Assembly: GCA_963210315.1 (NCBI GenBank)
Contig: OY723313.1
Span: forward strand, 1,116,001 to 1,180,000
Source: Rhynchopus euleeides
Taxonomy: Eukaryota; Euglenozoa; Diplonemea; Diplonemida; Diplonemidae
Direction: 5' to 3'
Length of the DNA: 64,000 nucleotides
Part shown: piece by piece, positions 10,559 through 19,999 of the stretch
Layout of the letters: every line of letters starts with the position of its first letter
How positions within the stretch are numbered: the stretch's first letter is position 1
Notes under the pieces: generated by a model
Told to the model about the DNA's origin: nothing
What the model saw: the letters and a program-made list of their open reading frames with translations, nothing else
Databases searched by the model: none
Program-made: the position numbers and the translations under genes

Positions 10559-11513
10559 TTGGTGCCCCTGATTTACCCCTTTTTCACTACGCACAAACTA
10601 CGCAATCTGGGGGGGGGGTCTCGCTTTTTGGTCCCCCCCCAGTTTTTTTTGGTCCCCCTTTCTGTGTGGCTACTGAGACAGGACTGGAGGCACTGCGCTG
10701 ACCGAGCAAAAAATTATTGCCAGAACTCACTATACACCGTACGAAAGAACGCACGACATGTGGGGCGGGACTCCAGAAACACCTGGGCAAGGTTGCCCCA
10801 TGCCCAGAAACACCTGAGAAGGAAGTGAGTTCCAGGAGCCGCGTAGAACACCGTCGAGATTGTGAATGATGATACGATCACAGCCTTCAGGGCGATGCGA
10901 GGTGCCACCCTGAAGGTGGCCCTTGACATCAAGGAGAGCGTCGGCCGAGGGGTCGACGAAAAGCTGAAGAAGGCGCTACTGGCACTGGATCCCGCGGGGT
11001 ATACGGAGGTCACCGCCACACAGGCAACCTCCGCTGACAACGTCCAGGAGACGTTATCCGAGGGGATCACAACGGCACTAGAGATCTGTGTCACGGGATC
11101 CAGGCGCCCACTCTCCCTCGACGGTCTGGGGATTGTTGTTGGGTATGGTGTCGTTTCCTGCAGCTGCAAAAAAGCGTAGCAACTGTGCTTCCTTCTTCCT
11201 TAATGATGCGTTGATGCTTCCACCCGACGAGCTGAAGCAGGCACCGCGCCAAAGGGCACCCCCAAAGAGACCTGCAAAGACTGCGTCGAAACCCGCACCG
11301 AAGGCTGCCAGCGCTGCAGCACCTGAAGAACCTGCAGCACCTGCAGCACCTGAAGCGCCTGCACCCTCACTGACCCCGGAACAGCAAGAACTCCTTGAGT
11401 TTGGGGTCCCGGCATAGAGACAGAGAATGGCTGAGTAAATCAAAAAATGAGACCCCCCCCCCCCCCCTTTTCACTACGCACAAACTACGCAATATGGGGT
11501 CGTCAGGGGCACC
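10559..11513 (+). mobile_element. TIR element (TGGTGCCCCTGA ends) carrying an ORF
   Basis: The left end reads TTGGTGCCCCTGA and the right end TCAGGGGCACCA, an inverted pair. The flanks are AAGACT (left) and AAGACC (right), a possible 5-base duplication AAGAC. Inside each end lies a CTACGCACAAACTACGCAAT block next to a long G or C run. A second, inverted copy enters the window at 1-257. The element encloses the ORF pair at 10862-11417. Confidence 0.5.
10862..11417 (+). CDS. ORF inside the TIR element, probably spliced
   Basis: Frame A starts at the ATG at 10862 and closes at 11179. A second frame closes at 11417. A 37-base intron 11143-11179 (GTATGG donor, GCGTAG acceptor) would join them in frame, giving about 172 residues. 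A 1-base shift is the alternative. The N-terminal part is helical and charged (DIKESVGRGVDEKLKKALLA), and the C-terminal part is an Ala/Pro/Lys-rich tail ending LTPEQQELLEFGVPA. No family recognised and no catalytic motif. Its place between element ends suggests an element-borne or captured gene. Confidence 0.35.
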
Positions 11514-11519
11514 AAAGAC

Positions 11520-12640
11520 CGGCGATTTGTAGGGGGACCCTTTCGAATTTTTTTTTGGGGAAGGGTAAATTGAACGTTTTTGGCCAAATGAAGCCACTGC
11601 GACCATTCCCGGGCCTCGGAAATCAGATTTTGGCCCCTCAAATGCGGTGCCGGTCCGGACAAAAAACCGAAAAAATCGTGAAAAATGGCCCATTTTCCCC
11701 AGCCAAAAATGGGCCAAAAATGCCCCCCGGACACCCCCAGAGACATGTCCTAATCCGGGGTGCCAGTAGGGGGGACCTTTCGAATTTTTTTTCGAGGAGA
11801 GGTCAATTGAACGTTTTTGGACATCTGAGGCCACTGCGACCATTCCCAGGCCTCGGAAATGAGATTTTTGGCCCTCAAATGGGGTACCGGTCCCCACGAA
11901 ATTCCGAAAAATTCATGAAAATCGAAAGGTCCCACGCACCAAATTCTGCCCAAAAATCGTCAAAAATGGACATGTCATATGCAGCAATGGGGCACCCATC
12001 ACTCCCCAAATTTTGCTCAATGATTCCACGGCAAGCCAGATTTTCTGATCAATTAGTTTGTTTGAGCATGTTCCTGGCCCTTGTTTGGAAAGTAGATGAC
12101 CCCTGGCTGGAGAGGACGGTTGTGCTCGACCGGACGGAGAGAGAACCTTCTCCATATCCACCTCCACTCCACAATGCCACAAGTGGCAGGAAGGCCGGGT
12201 GTTACAGGCCTCAACCAGGGTTCCAAGGCTCTCCACTTCCTGGCTGCGTCAGGGATCACCGGGTACAGCGAGCAGGATTACCTGTCCTGACACCCCAGCA
12301 TGTACCACCGGAAGAACCCGAAACAGCAGCCCCCCCCTCATGGGGGTTGCAAGAGGCACGGAAATCGTTCAAATCGGACCAAGTCCGAAAATTCGGCACT
12401 TTCTTGGGTACAAATTGCGGTCCGAAATTTTCCGATTTTTTGAAAAAAGGCTAATTCTGTAAGGGGGACCTTTTCGAATTTTTTTTCGGGCACTTTTTCC
12501 ACAAGGAAATGTCCGCCCTGTCCGCTACTGTCCACTACCGATTTCAAGGATCCTCCAAAATTGATCGTTTTGGGCCATCTGAGGCCATCTTCGGCAAAAA
12601 AATCCAATTTTGAGGCTCCCTGGGGGTCCCAAATGGGTGA
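11520..12640 (+). repeat. Tandem GGGGACC-TTTCGAATTTTTT repeat units
   Basis: A unit of about 140 bases running from GGGGGACC...TTTCGAATTTTT to ...CGGTGCCGGTCC occurs at about 11528-11668 and 11768-11902. A more diverged third copy lies at 12462-12630. 12060-12350 is unlike the units and has no clear gene. Confidence 0.6.
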
Positions 12641-13905
12641 ACAAATTCCCTGTGTGAAATAGCCTATTGCAGGCCTTTTGAGCATGATCAGGCAAACACA
12701 GCTGTGTGGCAGGGCTTTCTGCGAAAATTCGCCTCCTGGTGAAGTGGGCTACTTTTCACCCTCCATTCACCCTGGCCTCAACCCGTTCCTCTGCTCACCC
12801 TGACGCAAGCTCATGCCCTCATCGTTGACAATCACCCAGAAAAGATTCAGGATGGTACAGTACAGACTCGGGTGCACGAACGATCCAACGGTGGTGCCTG
12901 TTTGACTTGCTGGTGTATGGTTGATCATTGCTTGTTACGTACATGTCGCTTTCTCAGCGCCCCCGCCTTCACCGAAACCCGATGCCCAACACGAGCGGTG
13001 TGGCGCCCGTGGTACTGACCCCTTCGGACCTTAACTCCAGCGGTAGCCGCCGGCTTTCTTCAAAGAAACTCATCGATGACGTCCCCCCAGAGTGCAGGTT
13101 CCTGCTGCCTACCCACGATCATTAGGGTGCCGAGAGAATGGCTAGGTGATCAATAATTGTCCCAAACACTAGCTTGGCAACAGCCAGAGCAACCCCAGGT
13201 GGGGCGCAGCCGAGTGCTGCAACCATCGTTCTGACAGCAACAACATCACCTGGCTGTCTTGTTGAACACAGCCGTGATGAAGCTATGAAGCTGGCTGCAC
13301 TTCCTGTTTGGAGTTCATCGGGATCCGTTCTGCAAAAGTGAAAGTTGGAGGCAAAGAATACATGACGAGGATGGTTACGCCTTTTGTAGGCTTCTCTCGA
13401 TCAGAGAAGTCGGGCGTCCATAGGAGAGTAAAGGGAATACAGATATGCTCCTCTCAAAGAGGGGCAGGCCAAAGGTAGGCTCCAGGTGGCAACTGGAACT
13501 GTGCAACTTTTCCAGAAGGTGCTTCCAGGACTGTCGAAGGAGCTGGTGGAGTTCGCTGGGTCCATTGCCATCCCCATCATGGTGATCCGGCCTTCAACCT
13601 GCGACTTTGTATCATGGATTCAGCTCAAAAGGGTGCACATCGAGTGATGCAAGATGAAGATTCGACACTCCAGAAATATGCTGATGTCAAACTGCATTAT
13701 TCCTGAGAACAACGGAGGGGGTGTGCCAACTGATGCCGGTGCGATTGATGCAACCCTCACCACAACGTCAGTGCCACCTATTTTCCACCAATAATGTGTC
13801 CGCTGTGACAGGAATGCAGGAATAATCACCCAGAATATGAGCTGGGGGGCCTCAGGGGGCATGGAAAAAAAAATTTGGCCGAATTTTTTTTTAAACACCA
13901 CAGAA
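12641..13905. other. Non-repetitive stretch without a confident gene
   Basis: Composition is less C-rich than host intergenic DNA. A 65-codon frame at 12928-13125 (internal ATG at 12982, ends CRFLLPTHDH) has protein-like composition but no family and no neighbouring exon. The remainder has only short frames. Confidence 0.3.
12982..13125 (+). CDS. Possible small ORF or gene remnant, 47 residues
   Basis: It opens MPNTSGVAPVVLTPSDLN, has a Ser-rich middle, and ends PPECRFLLPTHDH and a stop. It lies within the repeat nest. No homology is claimed. It may be a fragment of a captured gene. Confidence 0.2.
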   Translation: MPNTSGVAPVVLTPSDLNSSGSRRLSSKKLIDDVPPECRFLLPTHDH

Positions 13906-14282
13906 ACGCCCTGTTTTAACCCCCGTTTTAAACTCCGTTTTAAATTAATTTAAAACGTGTTTTAATTTAAAACATTTAAAACGTTTAAAACGTAAAGTTT
14001 TAAATGGGGGCTAACAACAATGCCCCCCCCCTCTTCCATTCCCCACCGCCTCCCATATTTTTTCCGGTTTTTTTCTCCTGGGAGAACACTGCGCAACGCA
14101 AACGACGAAGGTGTTTTGTGTATCGTGCGTACATCCGGTCGTATTTCTGGCACAAAGCACGGGTGGTGGGGGTGCAACAAAAGGGCTAAATCTCTCGGCA
14201 GAGAGAGGGGTGTCGAAACGGGACGATGGGGGAACGGCGTGTTTAGGGGACCTTCAGACTGCTTAAAGTCTGAATAACCCCT

Positions 14283-14972
14283 GTGAAAAAGAAACGAAGA
14301 CTGCGCACCTCGAGGGGTGACACATTGCTTATCCAAACCTGCCTCCACAGTACACTGTGGGCCCTCCGTGATTTAGAGACAACCTACACTGAAGGGGTGG
14401 AGGAGACGAGAGATACACCGGAGGAAGTGGCCGAAATATTCAGACAGCACCAGCTTCGCTACAGCCCCCCCCCCCCCCCCCCGGTTTGGTCTGTTCTGCA
14501 AAACGTATCCCCCCTTCCATTTATATACAGGCAGGGGATGGAGGGGAGTGAGTTGCTTTACCCCAGCTCTCTCGACAACCGCCCTGCATACTCCTTCGTA
14601 CACCCCCCTCCCCCCCTTACCCCCCTCACGGTAACAAATGATGAGACAACCATGCTTACACCCAGTGTGATGCCTAGGGCTGTGGTCTGTCGATCCATCT
14701 CTTTCTTTCTCCATGTTCCCTCCCCCCCCAAAAAAAAATCCACAGATTTGTCTTTTTTCTGTTGGAACCGCTGGCGATCGGGTTGGGGTGGGAGTGGTTG
14801 GGGATGGGATGGGGTGGGAGAGGGGAGGGGGGTGGGGGTGGGGTGGGAGCGTCTGGCCTGGTCGTCCTCGTCCCCCTCGCCCCTCGCCCATCCCCCCCCA
14901 TTCCAGGTGGGGGACTCAGCGCTAGCCCCATTCTCTCTTCCTGACCTGAGCGGCCCCCGAGGGTTTATGTGA
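14283..14972 (+). CDS. Exon-like segments of an unidentified gene
   Basis: The frame from 14283 has a charged, protein-like run (LWALRDLETTYTEGVEET, EEVAEIFRQHQLRY), then a poly-C run and a possible donor GTATCC near 14509. A terminal exon is likely after ACCCATTCCAG-type sequence at about 14906: it reads GDSALAPFSLPDLSGPRGFM and stops at 14972. Between them lie C/G low-complexity and possibly one small exon (QICLFSVGTAGDR). It could be the 3' half of the gene seen at 1090-2876. Not resolved. Confidence 0.3.
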   Translation: MKKKRRLRTSRGDTLLIQTCLHSTLWALRDLETTYTEGVEETRDTPEEVAEIFRQHQLRYSPPPPPPVWSVLQNVSPLPFIYRQGMEGSELLYPSSLDNRPAYSFVHPPPPLTPLTVTNDETTMLTPSVMPRAVVCRSISFFLHVPSPPKKKSTDLSFFCWNRWRSGWGGSGWGWDGVGEGRGVGVGWERLAWSSSSPSPLAHPPPFQVGDSALAPFSLPDLSGPRGFM

Positions 14973-15449
14973 CACAACGACCGGTACCAGCGAGATTAGT
15001 TTGTTGTGGCGGGCAGCTGGGTTTTGCTATCGCAGCCTCCTATATACCCCGCGCACCCGTGCAGACCCAATCGACCCCCCCCCCCCCCCCACCCCCCACT
15101 CCCACTCCCCTCCACCACCCCCTCCCGCTTGATTTGGCGCGCAACCAACAGCCCTTTATCGTTTTTACTGCAACAGGGGCTCCTGTCGGTGTCAAACAGA
15201 TAGGCAGCGCTTGGGCAACACATCCGACATCCTCATCAGGCTGCGGAGTTGCCTTTGTTTTGCCCGGATTTGGCGCACAAACAAAAGTTTCTTCACGCCA
15301 ACTCCACGCATCACACCACCGTCTGGCCGCACAGTATATTGTGCGTTCGGATCTGGCGGTCAACATCAGAGATACCAAAAACGCCACAACAATAACGTCA
15401 CCCAAACCTCACCTCACCACTCCCCCCCCCCCCCCCCCCCCACCCAGGG
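14973..15449. other. Upstream region of the coiled-coil gene
   Basis: Two long C runs at about 15068-15090 and 15420-15440. The second ends CACCCAG three bases before the ATG of the next gene, an acceptor-like site. No separate gene is supported. Confidence 0.5.
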
Positions 15450-18400
15450 ATGCCCCAGGGCACACTCCCCTCCTGCGTCGCTGCCCTGCGGCAGGCGCAC
15501 CGCATCGTCGCAGCCGCAGACCTCTCCGCAAGCCTCGACAGCACCGGCAGCCATGCCACACCCCCCACACCCCACGAGGCCACACTCACCCTGAGCCTCC
15601 AGCAGCACCACACCCCGCCAGACGATCCACAACCCATCAGCCACCCCCCGCGCCTGGAGGGGTGTATTGACGCAGTCTTCAGAGGATGGGGCCTCAGCGC
15701 AATCGCCGTCGGCGTGGTGAAGGTGCCCCACACACCCCCCCAGCCGCCGCCGCCCCACCGCAGGGGGCTCTGGGCTGCCGCAGAGGCACACCGCGCCCAG
15801 GCTGCGGCGGGGGAGGGGCACCGCGGTGCACCCCCTCCTGCCTGCCCCTGCCTCGCCCTGCTGGAGGGCATGCTGTCGGGGGCACGGCACGACCCCACCG
15901 CCACCGCGGTGGGGACTCTTCTCTCCATTGCAGGGGCTGCGCTGCAGCCGCCGCCACCACCACACCCCACGGCACTCACGCTCCTCGCGGAAGCCTGCGA
16001 CGAGGCACGCCAGGCGAGGAGGAGGGGGAGCGGTGAGGCACCCCCTGCCGGAGCAGCGGGGCTCTCCACAGCACCCTCGGCTGAGCCCCAGCCTCACCTG
16101 AGCCACTGGGTGCTGTTCCGGCGTGGGGGCGTCGGCAGGGGCGGAGATGCTGCTGCAGATGAATCCCCCGACATCCTCTGCGTCCTGTCGGACTCCCCAG
16201 GGGAGATGCTCCCCGCCGCAGCCCCTCCTGCGGTGGAGCTCTGCGAGGGGGTCTCTGTGAGGGCTGACCCGCTGTCCCTCCGCCACGCCAAGCTGCTCGC
16301 GCCGCAGCTCCTCCAGGCGCTGCAGGGCGCTCCATGTGAGGGTGGGGGCAATGAGGCCAACCCCCCTACCCGCCGTCCACTGCTGACCATCGGGGCGCGC
16401 CTCTCGCCTGCCGGGGGTTCCTCCAACGCGATGCCCGCCCTCATCGCGAGCCTCGCTGCGGGGTGTGCTGTGCGGAGCCCCTGCTGGGGTGGGGTGGTGC
16501 CGGGGATAGCCTCCTGCGCGGTGGCTGGCAGTGCTCCGGATGCGGTGTTTTTTGAAACCGCAGTAGAGGGGCTGCGCAGCGCAGGCCTGCTGAAGTGTGT
16601 CCGCACAGAGGTGTGCCCTGTCGAGAGGCAGCAGCAGGGCGGGGAGGAGGGGGCGTGCCCTGCCCCGTCGGAGCAGGAGTGGCTGGGGGAGCTGTATCTT
16701 GCGCTGTGCAGGGGAGGCGGTGGAGAGAGCCTTGCGGAGATCGAGTCGGATATACTGGAGACGCAGCGCGCCGCGCTGCGGGATTACCCCGGGACGGCGA
16801 GGCTGGTCGGGCAGCTCAACGCGGAGCTGGAGAGGAAGCGGAAGGAGGTGGAGGAGCAGGCGGAGCACATCCGGAAGCACGACGCGGCGCTCGCCCTGTT
16901 TGAGAAGCACATGCATGGGGTGACGGAGAGGGAGTCGCTACTGGAGGAGGTGGCGGCGCAGCAGCGGAAGGTGGATGGGCTGCAGCAGCAGCTCGACGAG
17001 GCGTTTGGGAGCAACAGCGGGCTGCGGAGGGGGTTTGAAGAGGTCAACCGGAGCCATGCGGAGGATAAGGCACGCCTGGAAGCTTCCCTTGCGGAGGTGG
17101 CGAACGTGTCCCACATCAGGCAGGATGAGATCGTGCATCTCGGCGGTCTTGTCGAGGGGCTGCTCCATGAGAAGAGAGGGCTTGAGGCGCAAGCGACGAG
17201 GTCTCAGCATGGCTATATCGCAGACACAACCCGGCTGGCAGCCGAGCTGCGCGCAGCGCATGACACGCATCTCGTGGAGCGGGCTGCCCGGATCGAGTCG
17301 GAGAAGAGCCTGAAGGAGCTGCGTCTGGCGTATGACAACGACACTGCCCTTCTCAAGGCGGAGGTGCACAAGCTGAAGCTGACGGTGTCATACGATTCGA
17401 AGCGTGCCCTGTCGAAGGCTGTGCAGCTGCAGCAGGAGCGTGACGTGCTGTCGCAGAGGCTTGCGGAGGCAAACGAGTCTGCCGAGTCGCTCCGCAGAGG
17501 CGAGACTGGGCGGCGTGCAAAGCACGAGGCATCGGTTGGGGTGGAGGTGCATGTGCTGAACCACAAGCTGCAGGATATGCAGCGTGCCCTGGATGAGCGG
17601 ACGGAGGCTTTCGAGTCGGTGTCTGCGGAGCTGCGGCTCAAGTCGCAGCGGCTGGAGGAGTCGCAGGCACAGCTGAGGGAGAAGGAAGGGCAGTACCTCC
17701 GGGAGGCTGTGAAGTACAACGCGTGCACCGCGTCGCATGCCGTGGGGGTTGGGATGCTTGAGAAGGAGATCGAGGAGTGCAACCGGATCAACGAATCGAA
17801 GACTCGCCTCCTGCAGTCCGCCGTGAAGGAGCACATGCAGGAGATGCAGAAGGTCGCCGCACAGCACCGGGATGGGCTGTCGATGATGCAGACCAACATC
17901 GAGACCCTTGAGAAGCGCAACGAGGAGCAGGGGGTGGAGGTGTCACGCCTTGCGCAGCTGCAGCAGGACACGGAGGATGCACTCACGCAGGAGAGGGCTG
18001 CGCACGGCACGACACGCGAGCAGCTCGCGAAGGCCAAGGAGGAGGGGGAACGTCTGGAGGGGCTGTCGGCGTCCATCAACGAGAACTTCCACTTCAGGAT
18101 ACAGCAGGATCAGCTGCGGCGGAAGGCGGAGGAGATCACGCATCTCTGCAATAAGGTGCGTGGGTTGGAGGCGCAGCTGCAGGGTGCGGCGGTGGACAGC
18201 GCCGTGCTGGCGGGGAGCCGCCCGCTAGGGGAGGGGAACCTGCGGACGAAGCTCGACATCGCGGAGACGGGGCGGCTCGGCGCAGAGTCTGCGCTGAAGC
18301 AGGTGCTGTCGGAGCTGCAGCACCCCCCCAACCAGCAGCGGTTTGACCCCGCCGCCCCGCTGCTGCACTGCCTGCCGCACGCCCTGCAGCGGGACCTGGC

Positions 18401-18635
18401 TCTGCTGGTTAACCCCGAAACGACGCGGCATATCCGGGAGTCCAACTGGGTGGGTTCCGACGGCATCACGGCGCCCCACAGCAAGCCCCTGCTGGAGCCG
18501 CTGCCGGCAAAGGCAGGCGAATCGACGAGCTTCGCAGGCCTGCCGCAGGCGGTGCCCGGAACTGTTGCCTCGTCGCGATACATCTCACACCAGCGTTCGA
18601 AGCTTGTCCCCTCCATCTACGACCTGGATTGGTGA
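15450..18635 (+). CDS. Large coiled-coil protein (1061 residues)
   Basis: A single uninterrupted frame with its start just after a poly-C tract and CACCCAG. Residues 1 to about 400 are Ala/Pro/Gly-rich and probably globular, with low-complexity proline stretches. From about 420 to 940 the sequence is continuous heptad-like coiled coil, rich in Glu, Lys, Gln and Leu (for example QLNAELERKRKEVEEQAEH). The last 100 residues are non-coiled with several prolines. No motor, kinase or zinc motif is seen. This architecture is usual for cytoskeletal, basal-body or Golgi tether proteins, but I cannot assign it to a family. Dense Gln/Glu codons and the lack of stops over 3.2 kb make the gene itself secure. 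Confidence 0.85.
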   Translation: MPQGTLPSCVAALRQAHRIVAAADLSASLDSTGSHATPPTPHEATLTLSLQQHHTPPDDPQPISHPPRLEGCIDAVFRGWGLSAIAVGVVKVPHTPPQPPPPHRRGLWAAAEAHRAQAAAGEGHRGAPPPACPCLALLEGMLSGARHDPTATAVGTLLSIAGAALQPPPPPHPTALTLLAEACDEARQARRRGSGEAPPAGAAGLSTAPSAEPQPHLSHWVLFRRGGVGRGGDAAADESPDILCVLSDSPGEMLPAAAPPAVELCEGVSVRADPLSLRHAKLLAPQLLQALQGAPCEGGGNEANPPTRRPLLTIGARLSPAGGSSNAMPALIASLAAGCAVRSPCWGGVVPGIASCAVAGSAPDAVFFETAVEGLRSAGLLKCVRTEVCPVERQQQGGEEGACPAPSEQEWLGELYLALCRGGGGESLAEIESDILETQRAALRDYPGTARLVGQLNAELERKRKEVEEQAEHIRKHDAALALFEKHMHGVTERESLLEEVAAQQRKVDGLQQQLDEAFGSNSGLRRGFEEVNRSHAEDKARLEASLAEVANVSHIRQDEIVHLGGLVEGLLHEKRGLEAQATRSQHGYIADTTRLAAELRAAHDTHLVERAARIESEKSLKELRLAYDNDTALLKAEVHKLKLTVSYDSKRALSKAVQLQQERDVLSQRLAEANESAESLRRGETGRRAKHEASVGVEVHVLNHKLQDMQRALDERTEAFESVSAELRLKSQRLEESQAQLREKEGQYLREAVKYNACTASHAVGVGMLEKEIEECNRINESKTRLLQSAVKEHMQEMQKVAAQHRDGLSMMQTNIETLEKRNEEQGVEVSRLAQLQQDTEDALTQERAAHGTTREQLAKAKEEGERLEGLSASINENFHFRIQQDQLRRKAEEITHLCNKVRGLEAQLQGAAVDSAVLAGSRPLGEGNLRTKLDIAETGRLGAESALKQVLSELQHPPNQQRFDPAAPLLHCLPHALQRDLALLVNPETTRHIRESNWVGSDGITAPHSKPLLEPLPAKAGESTSFAGLPQAVPGTVASSRYISHQRSKLVPSIYDLDW

Positions 18636-18997
18636 AGCCGATGCAGAAAGAGAGGGGGAAGGGGGGATATGTGTGCAAAACATCCCCCCCCCCCCCCGCC
18701 GCCACCACACAGGATAAGTGTGTTTCGGGGGTGTTTTGCACCACACACACACAGTTGTCGCCCCTCTTCCACCGCTGCTTTCCAGCAGCGGGGGAGGGGC
18801 GGGGTGTCTGGGGTGGTGGTGGGTGGTGGGGAACAGAGGAGTATGTCCGCTGTGCTTTGGGTGTGAAGGGCAGGCACCCCCCCCCCCCCTGATTTGCCCA
18901 TTGTGCATTGATCCGCCTTGTACAGCGCATCTGGTGTGGGTGACTACAAAATGACTAACATTGCAAGAAGGTGCTGGGAGACTTGATTTCCCATTCA
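18636..18997. other. Intergenic, no gene seen
   Basis: 3' region of the coiled-coil gene with C runs and CACACA repeats. Confidence 0.6.
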
Positions 18998-19005
18998 CCC
19001 TCGAC

Positions 19006-19686
19006 CAGGGGTGGAGCTTGGGGGTTTTTTCGGGTCAGCTGACCTGATTTTCTGCAGGCCCTCACAAAAAATCAGGTCAGGGGTAAAAAGAAAAAAAAAT
19101 ATAGATTTTCGGGAAACCGGACAAGTTGGCTCCTCGCCTTGGGGTCTCAAGGTGACCAGGAGGCGTTTCGTGAGCAAAGTGACCCCAGCGACATGAGCAC
19201 AGGCCTCAAACAGTCACAATAGAGGACAAATGAAGCTGCCCAACCCGTACAGTGCAACAGACGTTTACTACCGTGGCCTCCGGCGGCTGGGGGGCTCCGC
19301 CCCCCAGACCCCCCTGTGGCATGTGCCTGTCTTGTACCCAAGCCCTTTACATCAGGGAATGGAGTACAGACCGCCCTCAGTATCCTCAGGAGGACACAGC
19401 CAACTCACACAGAATCCGTACGCCCGCAAGTCACAGATGTTCACTACCGTGGCCTCCGGCGGCTGGGGGCTCCGCCCCCCAGACCCCCCCTATGGCATGT
19501 GTTTGTCTTGTAACCAAGTCCTTGCGCGTCCGGGGCTGCATCTCAGTTCCGGTACCCTCGCGGGAGGCTGGGCCCGAGCACTGATCTCTGAGACGAACCG
19601 GGGGGGACCCCATTCAGTGAGAAAAATTGGCTGACCCGATCTGACCCGATCCAGCCCGCAACCCCAAATTTCAAGCTCCACCCCTG
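19006..19686. mobile_element. Non-autonomous hAT-like element (8-bp duplication)
   Basis: The left end is CAGGGGTGGAGCTTG (19006-19020) and the right end its exact reverse complement (19672-19686). The flanks are the perfect 8-mer CCCTCGAC at 18998-19005 and 19687-19694. hAT elements are known for 8-bp target duplications and ends of the CAGGGGT type. At 681 bases it has no transposase. It carries two GC hairpin modules (about 19253-19313 and 19433-19490) and sequence shared with copies L, M and R. Confidence 0.8.
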
Positions 19687-19694
19687 CCCTCGAC

Positions 19695-19999
19695 AGTCAA
19701 AAAAAAACCCCCCCCTTTCCCCCTGCTTTCTGTTTTGATGCGGCCGCCAGTCTCACGCGTTCCTCTCTCGCTCCTCACCCCCACCCCCACCACAGGGCAA
19801 CACACCACACAATCCACAACACCCCTCCCCCCACAAATGCCTGGGTGACACCCACGCCCTATAGAGGCTGCACCATCCACACCTCAGTTCCCCCCCATCC
19901 CCTCTGCCCCACCCCCCACACCCCCGCTAGAGATAGAACCCGAGGGCGGGGGTGGCGGAGGTGGCCCGACTGGCGGCGGCATAACGTCTTTGGGTCAGG
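19695..19999. other. Leader region of the UBR/C2 gene
   Basis: C-rich with CCCCACCCCC runs. Candidate acceptor AGs lie at about 19929 (CCCCCGCTAG) and at 19997-19998, immediately before the ATG. Confidence 0.45.

Larger units (their letters stand above)
3012..14019. mobile_element. 11-kb repeat nest bounded by inverted AT-rich ends
   Basis: The left boundary reads TGTTGTTAG (3012-3020) and then runs of TTTTAAAC. The right boundary has similar TTTAAAACG runs (about 13915-14005) and then CTAACAACA (14011-14019), the exact reverse complement of the left 9-mer. The interior is almost entirely repeats, annotated separately. No clear target duplication flanks it: C runs lie on both sides. Confidence 0.4.

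Noticed and set aside
11447..12454. 335-residue plus-strand ORF
   Set aside because: It spans the tandem GGGGACC/TTTCGAA repeat units and shows the same peptide twice from the DNA repeat.
15398..16916. 223- and 500-residue minus-strand ORFs
   Set aside because: Antisense shadows of the coiled-coil gene, caused by GC-rich codon bias.
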